Part shown: piece by piece, positions 7,741 to 16,010 of the stretch
Numbering within the stretch: the first letter of the stretch is position 1
Layout of the letters: every line of letters starts with the position of its first letter
From: Streptomyces sp. B21-083
GTDB lineage: Bacteria; Actinomycetota; Actinomycetes; Streptomycetales; Streptomycetaceae
Direction of reading: 5' to 3'
DNA: 64,000 nucleotides
Assembly (NCBI RefSeq): GCF_036898825.1
Contig: NZ_JARUND010000001.1
Coordinates: forward strand, 5,352,199-5,416,198
Program-made: the position numbers and the translations under genes
Notes under the pieces: model-generated
Seen by the model: the letters and a program-made list of their open reading frames with translations, nothing else
The model's database searches: none
Told to the model about the DNA's origin: nothing

Positions 7741-9258
7741 CTAGGCACGGCAGGTGAGGTCGTGGCTGGGCAGACGGCCTGTGACCAGGTAGGTGTTGAC
7801 CGCGTCGCTGGCGCAGGCGGGGGTGGCGGGGATGCCGTACACGCCGTGATCCCGTCCGCCCTGGACCAGGACGAGGCGTGAGCCGCGCAAGGCGCGGTGC
7901 ATGGCCTGGCCGCTTGCCGCCGGTGTCTGGGAATCCCACTGGTTCTGCAGGATGAGAGCGCCTCCCGTGTTGTCGACACGTGTGGCCGGTTCGGCGCCGC
8001 GCGGCCAGAAGGCGCAGGGCGTGATGTTCGAGGTGAAGTCCCCGTAGAGGGGGAGGCGAGCACCGTCGCGTATGGCGTCGTGCCGGTAGCGGGCCGGGTC
8101 GCGAGGCCATGAGGCGGAGTTGTCGGCGCAGACGACCGCCCAGTGCAGTGCCTGGAAGTTGGCGTCGAAGGGGTCCGCAGGTTCGTCGGACGGCTGCGGA
8201 TCCGGGCGGGTGGCCCGGGCGTTGCGGAGGCTGACGACGTCGCGTGCGGCCTGATAGGGGTCGAAGAAGAACATCGGCCGCAGCGACTCGCGGATGTCGG
8301 CACCGGTGACGGCCCGGTCCTCGAAGTCGAAGTCGCTGCCGTTGTACTTGAGCGGCGTGCTGTCGGCGCGGGCGAGCAGCCGGAAGAACGCGGCGCGGAC
8401 CTCTGCGGGAGTGTCACCGAGGTGGTACGTGCGGTCCCGGCCGGCGACCAGACGGGTCCAGTCCCGGAACGCAGGCTCGACGCCCTCGGCCATGGCCTGG
8501 TACGTGCCCCGGCCGAAGCGGTTCGGGTCCACTGAACTGTCGAGGACGACGCGGTCTCTGCGGGCCGGAAACATCTGGGTGTAGACGGCGCCGAGGTAGG
8601 TGCCGTAGGACACGCCCAGGTACGAGATCCGCTTCTCACCCAGGACGGCACGGATGACGTCCATGTCCCGTGCGGTGTTCCGGGTGGTGAGATACGGCAG
8701 GCGGGCGCGGTCCCGGGCGACGCACTTCGCGGCGAAGCCGCGGGCGATGGCGGTGGTCCGGCCGAAGGACGCCGGCCGGTACGCACGCGGCCAGTCCAGC
8801 TCGTTCGTGGTGAGGCCGCAGTTCAGGGGGCTGCTTGCGCCCGTACCGCGCGGATCGAAGCCCACGAGGTCGTACCGGTCCCGGACGCTCTTTGGCATGA
8901 CCTCCTTGTACGTCAAGGGATTCCCCAGCCCTCCGGTGCCCGGCCCTCCCGGGTTGGACAGCAGCACACCACGCCGCTTACCGGGCACGCTGGTGCGCAG
9001 CCGGGAGATCTCCATGCGCAGCGTGGGTCCGGCGGGCCGCGTGTAGTCGAGCGGCATTTTGAGGGTCGCGCACCGTAGGCCGGCGGGGTACTCCCCGGCG
9101 GTGCCGCAGCGGTGCCATGCGGGGCGTTGGTCGTAGTAACGGTCGAGGGCGGGGGCCGGGGAACGGCCGATTTCGACGGCTGTCGCCTGGGCAGTGGGCA
9201 TGCACAAGCTGACGATCAGTCCGGCCGCGACGAGGGCGGCCTTGCGTGCGGTAAGCAT
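7741..9258 (-). CDS. Secreted alpha/beta-hydrolase, S33 tripeptidyl aminopeptidase type
   Basis: A 505-residue exported hydrolase. The signal peptide is MLTARKAALVAAGLIVSLCM up to about AQATA (residue 26). The mature part shows GVLLSNPGGPGTGG (oxyanion region), ISYLGVSYGTYLG with the GxSxG nucleophile Ser, a cap region, then the C-terminal TAP-like segment LILQNQWDSQTPAASGQAMH with the acid Asp, and GRDHGVYG with the catalytic His. It resembles the Streptomyces SlpD/SlpE/Tap mycelium-associated proteases that release N-terminal tripeptides. The ATG at 9258 directly precedes the signal peptide. The gene is monocistronic. Two ACGTGGGT repeats lie about 140 bp upstream. Confidence 0.88.
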   Translation of the reverse strand: MLTARKAALVAAGLIVSLCMPTAQATAVEIGRSPAPALDRYYDQRPAWHRCGTAGEYPAGLRCATLKMPLDYTRPAGPTLRMEISRLRTSVPGKRRGVLLSNPGGPGTGGLGNPLTYKEVMPKSVRDRYDLVGFDPRGTGASSPLNCGLTTNELDWPRAYRPASFGRTTAIARGFAAKCVARDRARLPYLTTRNTARDMDVIRAVLGEKRISYLGVSYGTYLGAVYTQMFPARRDRVVLDSSVDPNRFGRGTYQAMAEGVEPAFRDWTRLVAGRDRTYHLGDTPAEVRAAFFRLLARADSTPLKYNGSDFDFEDRAVTGADIRESLRPMFFFDPYQAARDVVSLRNARATRPDPQPSDEPADPFDANFQALHWAVVCADNSASWPRDPARYRHDAIRDGARLPLYGDFTSNITPCAFWPRGAEPATRVDNTGGALILQNQWDSQTPAASGQAMHRALRGSRLVLVQGGRDHGVYGIPATPACASDAVNTYLVTGRLPSHDLTCRA

Positions 9259-9392
9259 GACAAGGACTCTGCTCCAGCACCCGACCGCCCCGCCTCGGCC
9301 GAACGGCCAGAAACGAAGGCGATCGCCGGGGCCCTCGGCCGAAAGGCCGATGGACGCAAGTGCCCTTCGGCATACGAAGTCTGACCGTACGT

Positions 9393-9416
9393 ACGTGGGT
9401 ACGCACGCACGTGGGT
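9393..9416. promoter_or_regulatory. Direct repeat upstream of the S33 peptidase gene
   Basis: The octamer acgtgggt occurs at 9393-9400 and again at 9409-9416, 16 bp apart, about 135-155 bp upstream of the peptidase start, inside an otherwise empty stretch (9259-9665). It may be a regulator site; nothing more can be said. Confidence 0.3.
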
Positions 9417-9665
9417 GGAGTCGGAGGCGACCCGGGTCGAGCCCCGGCCCACAGGTAGTGCACCCGGCGAGCGTCACCCTCGGAGCTGACGCAGCGGCAT
9501 ACCTGAGGCTCGGGAAGCCGGGTTGGACATCAGACCCAGGCGGTCGGTATTTCGGCTGACCCGCGGGGAACGGTGCGAACCGGACGATGAGGGAGCACCC
9601 CACCAGGTGCGGTCCGGAGCCGTGCGCCGCGCTGTCCGCGCCTCCGACGGGAGCAAGACTTCCTG

Positions 9666-9800
9666 ATGACCTCACCTCCCGCCTCCCGCACCCCGCACCC
9701 CCACCGTGGCCGCCCGTGCCACGGAGCTCTCCAAGGTCTACGTGCCGGGTGACACCCAGGTGGTCGCCCTCGACCAGGTCAGTGTCGCGGTCAGCGCGAT
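9666..9800 (+). pseudogene. ABC transporter ATP-binding protein, 5' remnant
   Basis: The frame from 9706 reads VAARATELSKVYVPGDTQVV and ALDQVSV. This is the start of a LolD/MacB-type ABC ATPase, up to just before where the Walker A loop should come. The normal leader (MTSPPASRTPHP, from ATG 9666) is in another frame, so there is a one-base shift near 9700. After about 9790 the similarity ends and a hairpin follows at 9841. This is a decayed, truncated gene. Confidence 0.55.
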
Positions 9801-9840
9801 CGACAGACGGACGAGATCGTCAGCGGCGAGAGCGCTCAGC

Positions 9841-9868
9841 AAAAAGGCCCCGGCCGATGACCTGGGCC
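9841..9868. terminator. Hairpin matching the one beside the tRNA-Gly att copy at 59.96 kb
   Basis: These 28 bases are almost identical (one C/T difference) to 59956-59983, the hairpin that flanks the last tRNA-Gly 3' fragment. Here no tRNA-like core follows. It is either an independently reused terminator or the trace of a lost attachment site next to a truncated ABC gene. Confidence 0.4.
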
Positions 9869-9880
9869 GTCCTTCTTGAC

Positions 9881-9914
9881 GACCTGACCACGCAGCGACC
9901 TGACCACGCAGTCA
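9881..9914. repeat. Tandem direct repeat related to the downstream palindromes
   Basis: The 15-mer gacctgaccacgcag occurs at 9881-9895 and again at 9897-9911. The second copy runs into tgaccacgcagtca, which differs from the palindrome core at 10034 by two bases. These may be degenerate operators of the same regulator. Confidence 0.4.
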
Positions 9915-10033
9915 TACCCCTTGTTGAGGCAGTGTGCGGTTCATCCTCGTGATCGTCAACCATCGACGTCATTCCACGTAATGGGCGTGACATGAGTCTT
10001 GACTTCGGCATGGTGGCCGCCACAGACTCCGCC

Positions 10034-10097
10034 TGACCGCGCGGTCATACGGCTTCATATGACCGCGCGGTCATGCGAACCCGTATGACCGCGCGTA
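10034..10097. promoter_or_regulatory. Three phased palindromic operators upstream of the sialidase-like gene
   Basis: The perfect 14-bp palindrome tgaccgcgcggtca is at 10034-10047 and 10060-10073. A third copy, broken at its right end, begins at 10086. The period is exactly 26 bp, about 2.5 helical turns. The array ends 43 nt before the gene at 10141. Such arrays bind dimeric repressors (TetR, GntR or LacI type) cooperatively. No regulator gene is adjacent, so the regulator acts from elsewhere. Confidence 0.6.
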
Positions 10098-10140
10098 GAC
10101 GGCCGAGCGCCGGACCCGCCGCCCCGAAAAAGGAGAGGCC

Positions 10141-12270
10141 ATGCACAGAGGTAGGTCGACGAAGGTGCTGGGAACCTTCGCTGCAGCGACTGCGATGCTG
10201 GTGATACCCATGGCCAGTGCGCAGGCGTACAACCCGACGGGCGGGGTCATGTACCAGCTCGGGAACGAATCGTGTCTCAAGGGCCGGGGTAACTGCGCGA
10301 TCTATGTGAAGTCGGCGCAGCTGTCGAGCGGACGCCTGGTCGCGTCGTTCGAGAAGGCCACGGTCGTGCCGGAGACGGGAAGCGCCGACGGGGAGACACT
10401 GCCGATCTACAAGAGCGACGACCACGGAACGTCGTGGCAGTCGCTCTCGGAGGTGAAGGCCCCGGCGTATCTCTCCAGCGATCCGCGCTACGCGAAGTAC
10501 ACGAGCAACTGGGGCGCCCCGTACCTCTACACGCTTCCGGAGAAGGTCGGCAAGCTGAAGAAGGGCACGCTGCTCCTCGCGAGCGTCGTGACGGGTGACG
10601 ACCACTACTACCTTGAGCACAAGGCGGCCGACCCGAACTGGACGCCGTCCAACGACGGTGACCGCAGCGACGTAGCGATGGCCCTGTACTCCAGCACCGA
10701 CGACGGCGTGACGTGGGACGTCCTCAACATCATTGCGACGGGGGGCTGGCAGGGCGGCAGCGCGGGTGCGGTCGGCAAGAACGTCGCCGCCGCGAACACG
10801 TACAAGCAGGTGGACCCCTTGTGGGAGCCGTACCTGATGGTCCACAAGGGCCAACTCGTCTGTTACTACTCGGATGAGAACGACTACGTCGGCTTCGACC
10901 CGGTGACAGGCGTCCCGAAACTGGACCCCGCGAACGACACCGCCCCGGATTCGCACGGGCAGATCCTCGTCCACAAGACCTGGGACGGCCGCAAGGCGCA
11001 GTGGAGCGCTCCGGTCGTCGACCTCGCGGGCCTGACCCAGGACATGGGCGGCGGCAAGACGGAGATCGGTGGCGGGCGGCCGGGCATGACGAACGTCGTC
11101 CCCACCACGGACGGCAAGTGGCTCCTCACCTTCGAGTACTGGGGCGGCGGAACCAACACCAGGTACGTGCTCGCCGACGACCCGCTGAAGTTCTACCGCG
11201 GCTCCCCCACGGGTACGGGCGTCACCTCGCTGCCGGTCGACGCCGGTTCCCGTCCTCTCGCGGTCGGTGGCAGCCCGGTCGTCATCGCGCTTCCCGACGG
11301 GCGACTGGCCTACAACGCGTCCAACAGCGGCAACGTCTGGATCAACGAGAGCGGACGCGGCGACGGCGTGTGGAAGGAGTACCAGACGACGTCGCGGGCC
11401 GGCTACACCCGCAACCTGCAGTACGTCGAGGGCACCGGCCGCATCTCGATCCTCAACCACGAGGGCACCTCGACGCTCCGCTTCGCCGAGGTCGACTTCG
11501 GCCGTTCCGAGGGTGCCTACTACCAGCTCGTGAACCGTAGGACCGGCCAGGTGATCGGTACCGGGAACAAGACCAACGACGCGAACATTGGCAACGGGGA
11601 CGTTCCCGACGTCCGTCTGGAGGACGCCGGTTCGGCGGCGAACAAGGACACGCAGTACTGGCACCTGACCACCAAGGCCGATGGCGCACTGACGTTGCTG
11701 AACAAGGCGGGCGGCCGTGCCGCCGGCATCTGGACGGCGAATCCGACGGTCGGCCAGCGGATCGGCCAGTGGGCCGACGACACGCCGGCGGGTCTGTGGA
11801 ACCTCGTCAAGACCGCTGACGGGTACTACAGGTTCCAGTCGGCCAAGAACACCAACGTGTACCTGACCGGTGCGTCCGCCGGAGCGCCGCTCACCCTGCA
11901 GAACACGGTCGCGGACGGCTCGCAGGAGTGGCAGCTCGTTCAGCAGGCTCCGGTCTCCGCCAACCTGACGAAGGACACGCGGTCCAAGCACCTGATCGTG
12001 GGAAGCGTCGGCAAGAAGGCCACCGCGTCGCTGAACGCCGCCGCGTCGGATCCTGCGGGCAACGCCCTGCACGCGAACAAGACGGGCCATGCCTACGTGT
12101 TCGCGGCCGACGGGAAGGTCACGGACCTCGGTCCGGTCCCCTTCGACGAAAACCAGAAGGGCAGCGTGGCGCTTCCCAAGACCCTCGCGGCCGGGGAGGC
12201 GAAGATCGCCGTGGTCTTCGACGACACGCCGTTGACGTGGGACACCGCCAAGATCCGGGCCGAACGCTGA
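10141..12270 (+). CDS. Secreted sialidase-like (BNR) protein with ricin-type lectin domain
   Basis: A 709-residue exported protein. The signal peptide ends near ASAQA (about residue 29). Residues about 35-450 form a sialidase/exo-arabinanase-like beta-propeller with Asp boxes at 92-99 (SDDHGTSW) and 185-192 (STDDGVTW), and conserved VPTTDGKWLLTFEYWGGG. Residues about 457-602 form a ricin-type beta-trefoil lectin (YYQLVNRRTGQVIGTG, WNLVKTADGYYRFQSAKN). The last 100 residues (SKHLIVGSVGKKATASLNAA) are an unplaced C-terminal module. It probably cleaves an extracellular glycan, with the lectin holding the substrate; GH93 or GH33 specificity cannot be fixed. Start: ATG with AGGAGAGG 8 nt upstream. 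The upstream palindrome array implies repression when substrate is absent. Confidence 0.82.
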   Translation: MHRGRSTKVLGTFAAATAMLVIPMASAQAYNPTGGVMYQLGNESCLKGRGNCAIYVKSAQLSSGRLVASFEKATVVPETGSADGETLPIYKSDDHGTSWQSLSEVKAPAYLSSDPRYAKYTSNWGAPYLYTLPEKVGKLKKGTLLLASVVTGDDHYYLEHKAADPNWTPSNDGDRSDVAMALYSSTDDGVTWDVLNIIATGGWQGGSAGAVGKNVAAANTYKQVDPLWEPYLMVHKGQLVCYYSDENDYVGFDPVTGVPKLDPANDTAPDSHGQILVHKTWDGRKAQWSAPVVDLAGLTQDMGGGKTEIGGGRPGMTNVVPTTDGKWLLTFEYWGGGTNTRYVLADDPLKFYRGSPTGTGVTSLPVDAGSRPLAVGGSPVVIALPDGRLAYNASNSGNVWINESGRGDGVWKEYQTTSRAGYTRNLQYVEGTGRISILNHEGTSTLRFAEVDFGRSEGAYYQLVNRRTGQVIGTGNKTNDANIGNGDVPDVRLEDAGSAANKDTQYWHLTTKADGALTLLNKAGGRAAGIWTANPTVGQRIGQWADDTPAGLWNLVKTADGYYRFQSAKNTNVYLTGASAGAPLTLQNTVADGSQEWQLVQQAPVSANLTKDTRSKHLIVGSVGKKATASLNAAASDPAGNALHANKTGHAYVFAADGKVTDLGPVPFDENQKGSVALPKTLAAGEAKIAVVFDDTPLTWDTAKIRAER

Positions 12271-12593
12271 TCCGAGGTCTGCCGGTACGGTGCAGGGCTG
12301 AGGCGCCGGCTTGCCGGACCTCGGCCCTGGGCCTTGTCCGTCTCACTCGGCGGAGGGAACGAGGGAACGGCAGGCTGAGGGCTCGCACCTACCGCTCAGC
12401 TAGGTGAAGCACAGGTCAGCGCCGCTACGGCGTGAGCGAGTTGCCGCGTCAAGGCGCTCGTGCCCTCGTGCCCTCTGCGTGCCCGATGTTCGGGTGCGGG
12501 ACGCCCGTGAGGCGCAGCAACGGCTCACCGATTGCTGCCCGCCCTTACGGGTCGCGACCGCATACCTCGGGATCCGACACCCGGACGTGCGCT
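12271..12593. other. Intergenic region, nothing recognised
   Basis: About 320 bp between the sialidase-like gene and the VapBC operator. Short GC-rich frames on both strands show no recognisable segment. Confidence 0.45.
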
Positions 12594-12631
12594 ATGTTGG
12601 TGATGTGTTCTTCTATGTACATCACCAACAT
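12594..12631. promoter_or_regulatory. VapBC autoregulatory operator
   Basis: A perfect 13-bp inverted repeat, atgttggtgatgt (12594-12606) and acatcaccaacat (12619-12631), with a 12-bp spacer lies 18 nt before the antitoxin start. VapB antitoxins bind such repeats with VapC to autoregulate. The repeat is AT-rich compared with its surroundings. Confidence 0.7.
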
Positions 12632-12648
12632 TATGTGGGAGGTGACAC

Positions 12649-12870
12649 ATGTCTGTGACCCAGATCGACATCGATGACGACGCGCTGGCACGCACCATGG
12701 CTCTGTCCAAGGTCAGGACCAAGAAGGAGGCGGTCAACCTCGCTCTGCACTTCTACGCCGAGCAGCAGGAGCGTGCGGCACGCATCCGCCGTCATTTTGA
12801 GCGTGCGCATGAGTGGGGTGCCGTCGAGGATGCAGAGCGCTTGCACCAAGCGGAGAAGCGCAGCCGGTGA
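12649..12870 (+). CDS. vapB: VapB-type antitoxin
   Basis: A 73-residue antitoxin with an N-terminal ribbon-helix-helix (VTQIDIDDDALARTMAL, then TKKEAVNLALHFY) and a charged C-terminal tail rich in Arg/Glu that would block VapC. It has GGGAGG 7 nt before the ATG. Its TGA overlaps the GTG of the toxin gene by three bases, giving coupled translation. It belongs to the VapB family often called type II antitoxin DUF2191. The palindrome just upstream is the likely operator. Confidence 0.85.
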   Translation: MSVTQIDIDDDALARTMALSKVRTKKEAVNLALHFYAEQQERAARIRRHFERAHEWGAVEDAERLHQAEKRSR

Positions 12871-13277
12871 TCTACTTGCTCGACACGTCCGGCCTGGTCC
12901 GGCTGCTCCGCGATCCAAAGCTGCAATCGGCCTGGTACGACGCGATCGACGCCGGAGCCATCACATCCTGCTACGTGCAACGCACCGAGTTTCTCCACAG
13001 CGCCAGGAACGGACGCGAGTACGACGAGATCACGGAGATGTTCGCTGATCTCTACCCGGACGTGTCGGTGCCGAAGAACGCGGGGCGCTGGATCAGTGCG
13101 GTGCAACACCGTATGGCCCGGGCCGGCGAACACCGCAGCGCCTCGGCGGTGGACCTCGTCATCGCCGCCACCGCGGCCCACCACGGTCTCGCTGTCCTCC
13201 ACGACGATGCCGACTACCGCGCCATTGCCCGGCACGCATCCGACCTGACCGAGCACAACGTCCACGACATCGTCTGA
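12867..13277 (+). CDS. vapC: VapC-type PIN-domain toxin ribonuclease
   Basis: A 136-residue PIN-domain protein. Acidic residues in the expected places are D6 in YLLDTSGLVRLL, E in QRTEFLHSAR, D in SAVDLVIAATAAHHG and D in AVLHDDADY. PIN toxins cleave RNA (tRNA or rRNA) using Mg2+ held by these residues. It starts with GTG overlapping the vapB stop, which fixes the start. The pair is complete, so it is probably functional. Confidence 0.87.
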   Translation: MIYLLDTSGLVRLLRDPKLQSAWYDAIDAGAITSCYVQRTEFLHSARNGREYDEITEMFADLYPDVSVPKNAGRWISAVQHRMARAGEHRSASAVDLVIAATAAHHGLAVLHDDADYRAIARHASDLTEHNVHDIV

Positions 13278-13570
13278 GGCGCTCTGGCCTTCCCGACATG
13301 GTAGTGACGGGGAAGTCTTCCGAACAGCTGGCCCCTCCCCGCGTCATGTGATCCGATCCTTCGGGTCGTCCGATCCAGGGGAGGGCGCCGACCAGGTCCG
13401 CGTCCCGCACACCACGCACTGCTGCTGTCCGCTCGGAACGGAACCCGCCCGCACTCTCCTCGTCATCGCCTTGGCAATTCACCACAGTCCTGTGCCATGG
13501 GGCTGCTCCGACGGGCACGATGACGTTCAGCTGACCACGCCCGAAAGCATTTAGAGACAGGGGGATCCCC
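13278..13570. other. Intergenic region before the Crp/Fnr gene
   Basis: About 290 bp. It holds the promoter of the Crp/Fnr gene and a small unconvincing ORF (13348-13554). No hairpin terminator was recognised. Confidence 0.4.
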
Positions 13571-14323
13571 GTGGTTGTGCCCATCGGGTCCGACGCGTGG
13601 CCCGCGCGCAGTCTGCTGGGGGTGCTGTCGCCCCCGGCGCGGCGGGACCTACTCGGCCTGGGCACCGAGGTCCGGTTCGACGTGGGTGCGGTGTTGCTGA
13701 GAGAGGGCGACAACGACCAGCACGTATTTCTGGTGGTGTCCGGTTTCGCCAAGGTCATGGCGACCGTGGAGAACGGTGAGACCTCACTCCTCGCGGTCAG
13801 GGCCGCCGGCGATACGGTAGGCGAGATGGCGGCCATGAGCGGGGCCCCGCGCTCGGCGACGGTCACCGCTTGCGGACCGCTGACCGCCCGTGTGTGGCAG
13901 AGCGGTGAACTGCGGAGGCTGCTGGAGCGCCGCCCCGTGATCTCCATGGCCTTGACCGGCATGGTGGCCGACCGGCTGCGCTGGGCGAACCGGCGGCGGC
14001 TGGACTTCCGCGGGTATCCGGCAAAGGTGCGGCTGGCCCGGCTGTTGGTGGAACTCGCCGAGTTCTACGGTTCGTCGCGGGCCGGTGGTGTGGTGATCGG
14101 CTGTCGGCTGACGCAGCCGGAGCTGGCCACGATGGTCGGCGCCGCTGAGACGACGATCCAGAAGGTACTGCGTGACCTGCGCGGCGAGGGCCTGTTGGAG
14201 ACCGGCTACCGGTCCACCACCATCCGGGACCTGCCCAAGCTCGAACGACTCGCGGACCTTCGGACCACTCGCGCACCTGGCCCGCGCCCGCCCGCTGCAG
14301 ACCCGACGACGTCAGACCAGTAG
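13571..14323 (+). CDS. Crp/Fnr family regulator with cyclic-nucleotide-type binding pocket
   Basis: A 250-residue transcription factor. The N-terminal cupin-like domain (residues about 15-130) carries a phosphate-binding cassette, GEMAAMSGAPRSATV (about 88-102), with the Glu and Arg that contact the ribose and phosphate of cyclic nucleotides in CRP. This is unlike FNR, which has N-terminal cysteines, absent here. After a dimer helix comes a winged HTH, LTQPELATMVGAAETTIQKV (about 180-199). The GTG at 13571 is the first good start and follows AGGGGG. Its 3' end overlaps the end of the converging membrane-effector gene by 12 bp. Location next to a cyclase-like gene suggests it reads a cyclic nucleotide made by that enzyme (inference). 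Confidence 0.87.
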   Translation: MVVPIGSDAWPARSLLGVLSPPARRDLLGLGTEVRFDVGAVLLREGDNDQHVFLVVSGFAKVMATVENGETSLLAVRAAGDTVGEMAAMSGAPRSATVTACGPLTARVWQSGELRRLLERRPVISMALTGMVADRLRWANRRRLDFRGYPAKVRLARLLVELAEFYGSSRAGGVVIGCRLTQPELATMVGAAETTIQKVLRDLRGEGLLETGYRSTTIRDLPKLERLADLRTTRAPGPRPPAADPTTSDQ

Positions 14324-14836
14324 CGGCAGCAGAGTCACACTCAGCCCCGCGCTCACCCCCATGACGGCCGTGCACGCCATCGCTCCCGCCAGCCAGCGGT
14401 ACTTGTGTACCGCGATAAGGGCGAGGAGCCGTACGGTGCGCGACAACTCCCGGCGATGCGCCTCCTCCTCCTCCGGCTGCACGCCGTCGACGGGCGGCAG
14501 GATGTCGGGCCCCGACGCCAGGTAAACGAAGCTGTACCGGTTGACGGCCCGGCCTCTCAGTACTCGGGGCCGCAGCGAGGCCGCCACGCTCACGACGCCG
14601 CCGATCAGGCCGCACACGAACAGCGCCAGCAGTGCCCCCGCGAACACCCCGGCCGCGCCGCCCCGATCCCAGACGAGCACCGCCCGCGGACTCCACGCTC
14701 CCGCCGTACCCCCGAGCGCCACCTGCGCCGCCGCCAGGATTCCGGCCTTCGTGTCCGCGTGCTGATGGGTTGTGTGCAGTGCGGTGAACATGTAATGCGC
14801 AGGGTGGCTCCCGGCGGTTTGCCCGGTCGGTGTCAT
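14312..14836 (-). CDS. Pycsar-effector-like membrane protein (PycTM/DUF5706 type)
   Basis: A 174-residue protein. The N-terminal helix with DTKAGILAAAQVAL (residues 28-41) matches the conserved start of Pycsar TM effectors, which carry an Asp-x-Lys motif before the first hydrophobic helix. Hydrophobic segments lie at about 31-46, 62-86 and 148-173, with a cytosolic acidic/basic stretch (PEEEEAHRRELSRTVRL) between. In Pycsar defence, such proteins bind cCMP or cUMP and disrupt the membrane. The ATG at 14836 has a perfect GGAGGAG Shine-Dalgarno. The gene is divergent from the cyclase-like gene and converges on the Crp/Fnr gene. Assignment rests on the motif and membrane layout, not on an alignment. 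Confidence 0.65.
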   Translation of the reverse strand: MTPTGQTAGSHPAHYMFTALHTTHQHADTKAGILAAAQVALGGTAGAWSPRAVLVWDRGGAAGVFAGALLALFVCGLIGGVVSVAASLRPRVLRGRAVNRYSFVYLASGPDILPPVDGVQPEEEEAHRRELSRTVRLLALIAVHKYRWLAGAMACTAVMGVSAGLSVTLLPLLV

Positions 14837-15176
14837 GAAGGACTCCTCCGATCGACGGTGATGTCTGCGGTGCACTGGGTGTGCTCAGCCCAGTAAGGGC
14901 GACCGCCTTCGACCGGACCAGCCACTTCTACGGGTTCTGCACACCCGCATCGTCTCCGGTCGCACGAGCGGTCATGCATCCCCCCATCCCGTGAAACCAC
15001 GTCGAACCACGTAGAAGTACGGGGTCCTCACCGGCATCCCGGATGTACGACTGCATGACCGGCGCCCGCAAGGGGGGAGCGGGCGCCGGTCTGTTGTGGA
15101 GCAACACCGTTGATTTGTTGGTGGGTTGAGTGAAGCGACGGAACTTCTCCCCGAAGTGCGTGTACCGAGAGGTGTC
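14837..15176. other. Divergent intergenic region between effector and cyclase genes
   Basis: 340 bp. It holds the divergent promoters of the membrane-effector gene and the cyclase-STAND-TPR operon. A GC-rich hairpin, ccggcgcccgc and gcgggcgccgg (15059-15093), may terminate or attenuate transcription entering the operon. Confidence 0.45.
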
Positions 15177-16010
15177 ATGGAAACAAACGGTAAGGACGGG
15201 CCGGGCGGTGCGGGCGCCTTCGCGCGCAGACTGCTGCTGTCCGTCGACGCGAAGGGATACGGCGGCGCTGACACGGTCAGGCAGCACCAGTTCCAGAAAG
15301 CGATCGTGCAGTTGCTGGAACTGGCGGCCGACGCCGCCCGGTTGGACCGCGAGGAATGGCTGACACAGGAGGGCGGGGACTCGCTGTTCGCGGTCCTGCC
15401 CGAGGGGGCCTCCGAGCCCGCCCTGGTCGACGCCTTCATGCGAAGTCTGGAGGCCAGTCTGCGGGCCTTCAACATCGGGCGGGAGCCGGAGGCGTGGCTG
15501 AGGCTCAGGGCAGCCGTCCACTTCGGCGAGACCTCGCCGGCCGCAAACGGCTTCGCCGGCAGCGCCCCGGTCGAGATCGGCCGCATCCGTGACTGCGCGG
15601 CCCTGCGCGCTGCCCTGGACCAGTTGTCGGAGGCCCCGCTGGCGGTCGGACTGTCGGCGACCGTCTTCCGTGACGTCGTACAGGGGAAGGCGTACACCAC
15701 CATCCGGGAAAACGAGTTCCGGGAGGTGCCGGTCAAGGAGAAGGAGTACCGGGGGGCGGCCTGGATCTGGGTTCCGGGCGCGGACGTACGCGAGTTGGAC
15801 CTGCGCGATGCCGTACGGGAGGACGAGCGGCGGGCCGCGAACGTGGTGCGGGGCATCGTGGACGTGGACGAGATCGAGGACGCGTACGCGGCCGGAATAC
15901 GTACGTCCCGGTCCGCGGGCACTTTCGAGGGCGCCACCAAGGCCCGTCGGGTGGGGCCCGGCGCCGTCGTGATCGGGGTGGAGCAGACAGCCGCCGGAGA
16001 CGACGAGTGA
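15177..16010 (+). CDS. Class III nucleotidyl cyclase-like protein
   Basis: A 277-residue soluble protein. Residues about 17-160 fit a class III cyclase catalytic domain. LLLSVDAKGYGG has the first metal Asp (D24), and EWLTQEGGDSLFAVLP has the second (D68) in the GGD-containing hairpin. LRAAVHFGETSPAANGF is the following strand, and PVEIGRIRDCAALRAAL aligns with the helix that normally bears the Asn/Arg pair. The Arg seems present, but the Asn is not clear. A short C-terminal part (about 200-277) is unassigned. Both metal-binding aspartates are kept, so activity is possible; the nucleotide cannot be predicted. Start ATG 15177 follows GAGAGGTG. The stop overlaps the STAND gene (GTGA). Confidence 0.65.
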   Translation: METNGKDGPGGAGAFARRLLLSVDAKGYGGADTVRQHQFQKAIVQLLELAADAARLDREEWLTQEGGDSLFAVLPEGASEPALVDAFMRSLEASLRAFNIGREPEAWLRLRAAVHFGETSPAANGFAGSAPVEIGRIRDCAALRAALDQLSEAPLAVGLSATVFRDVVQGKAYTTIRENEFREVPVKEKEYRGAAWIWVPGADVRELDLRDAVREDERRAANVVRGIVDVDEIEDAYAAGIRTSRSAGTFEGATKARRVGPGAVVIGVEQTAAGDDE

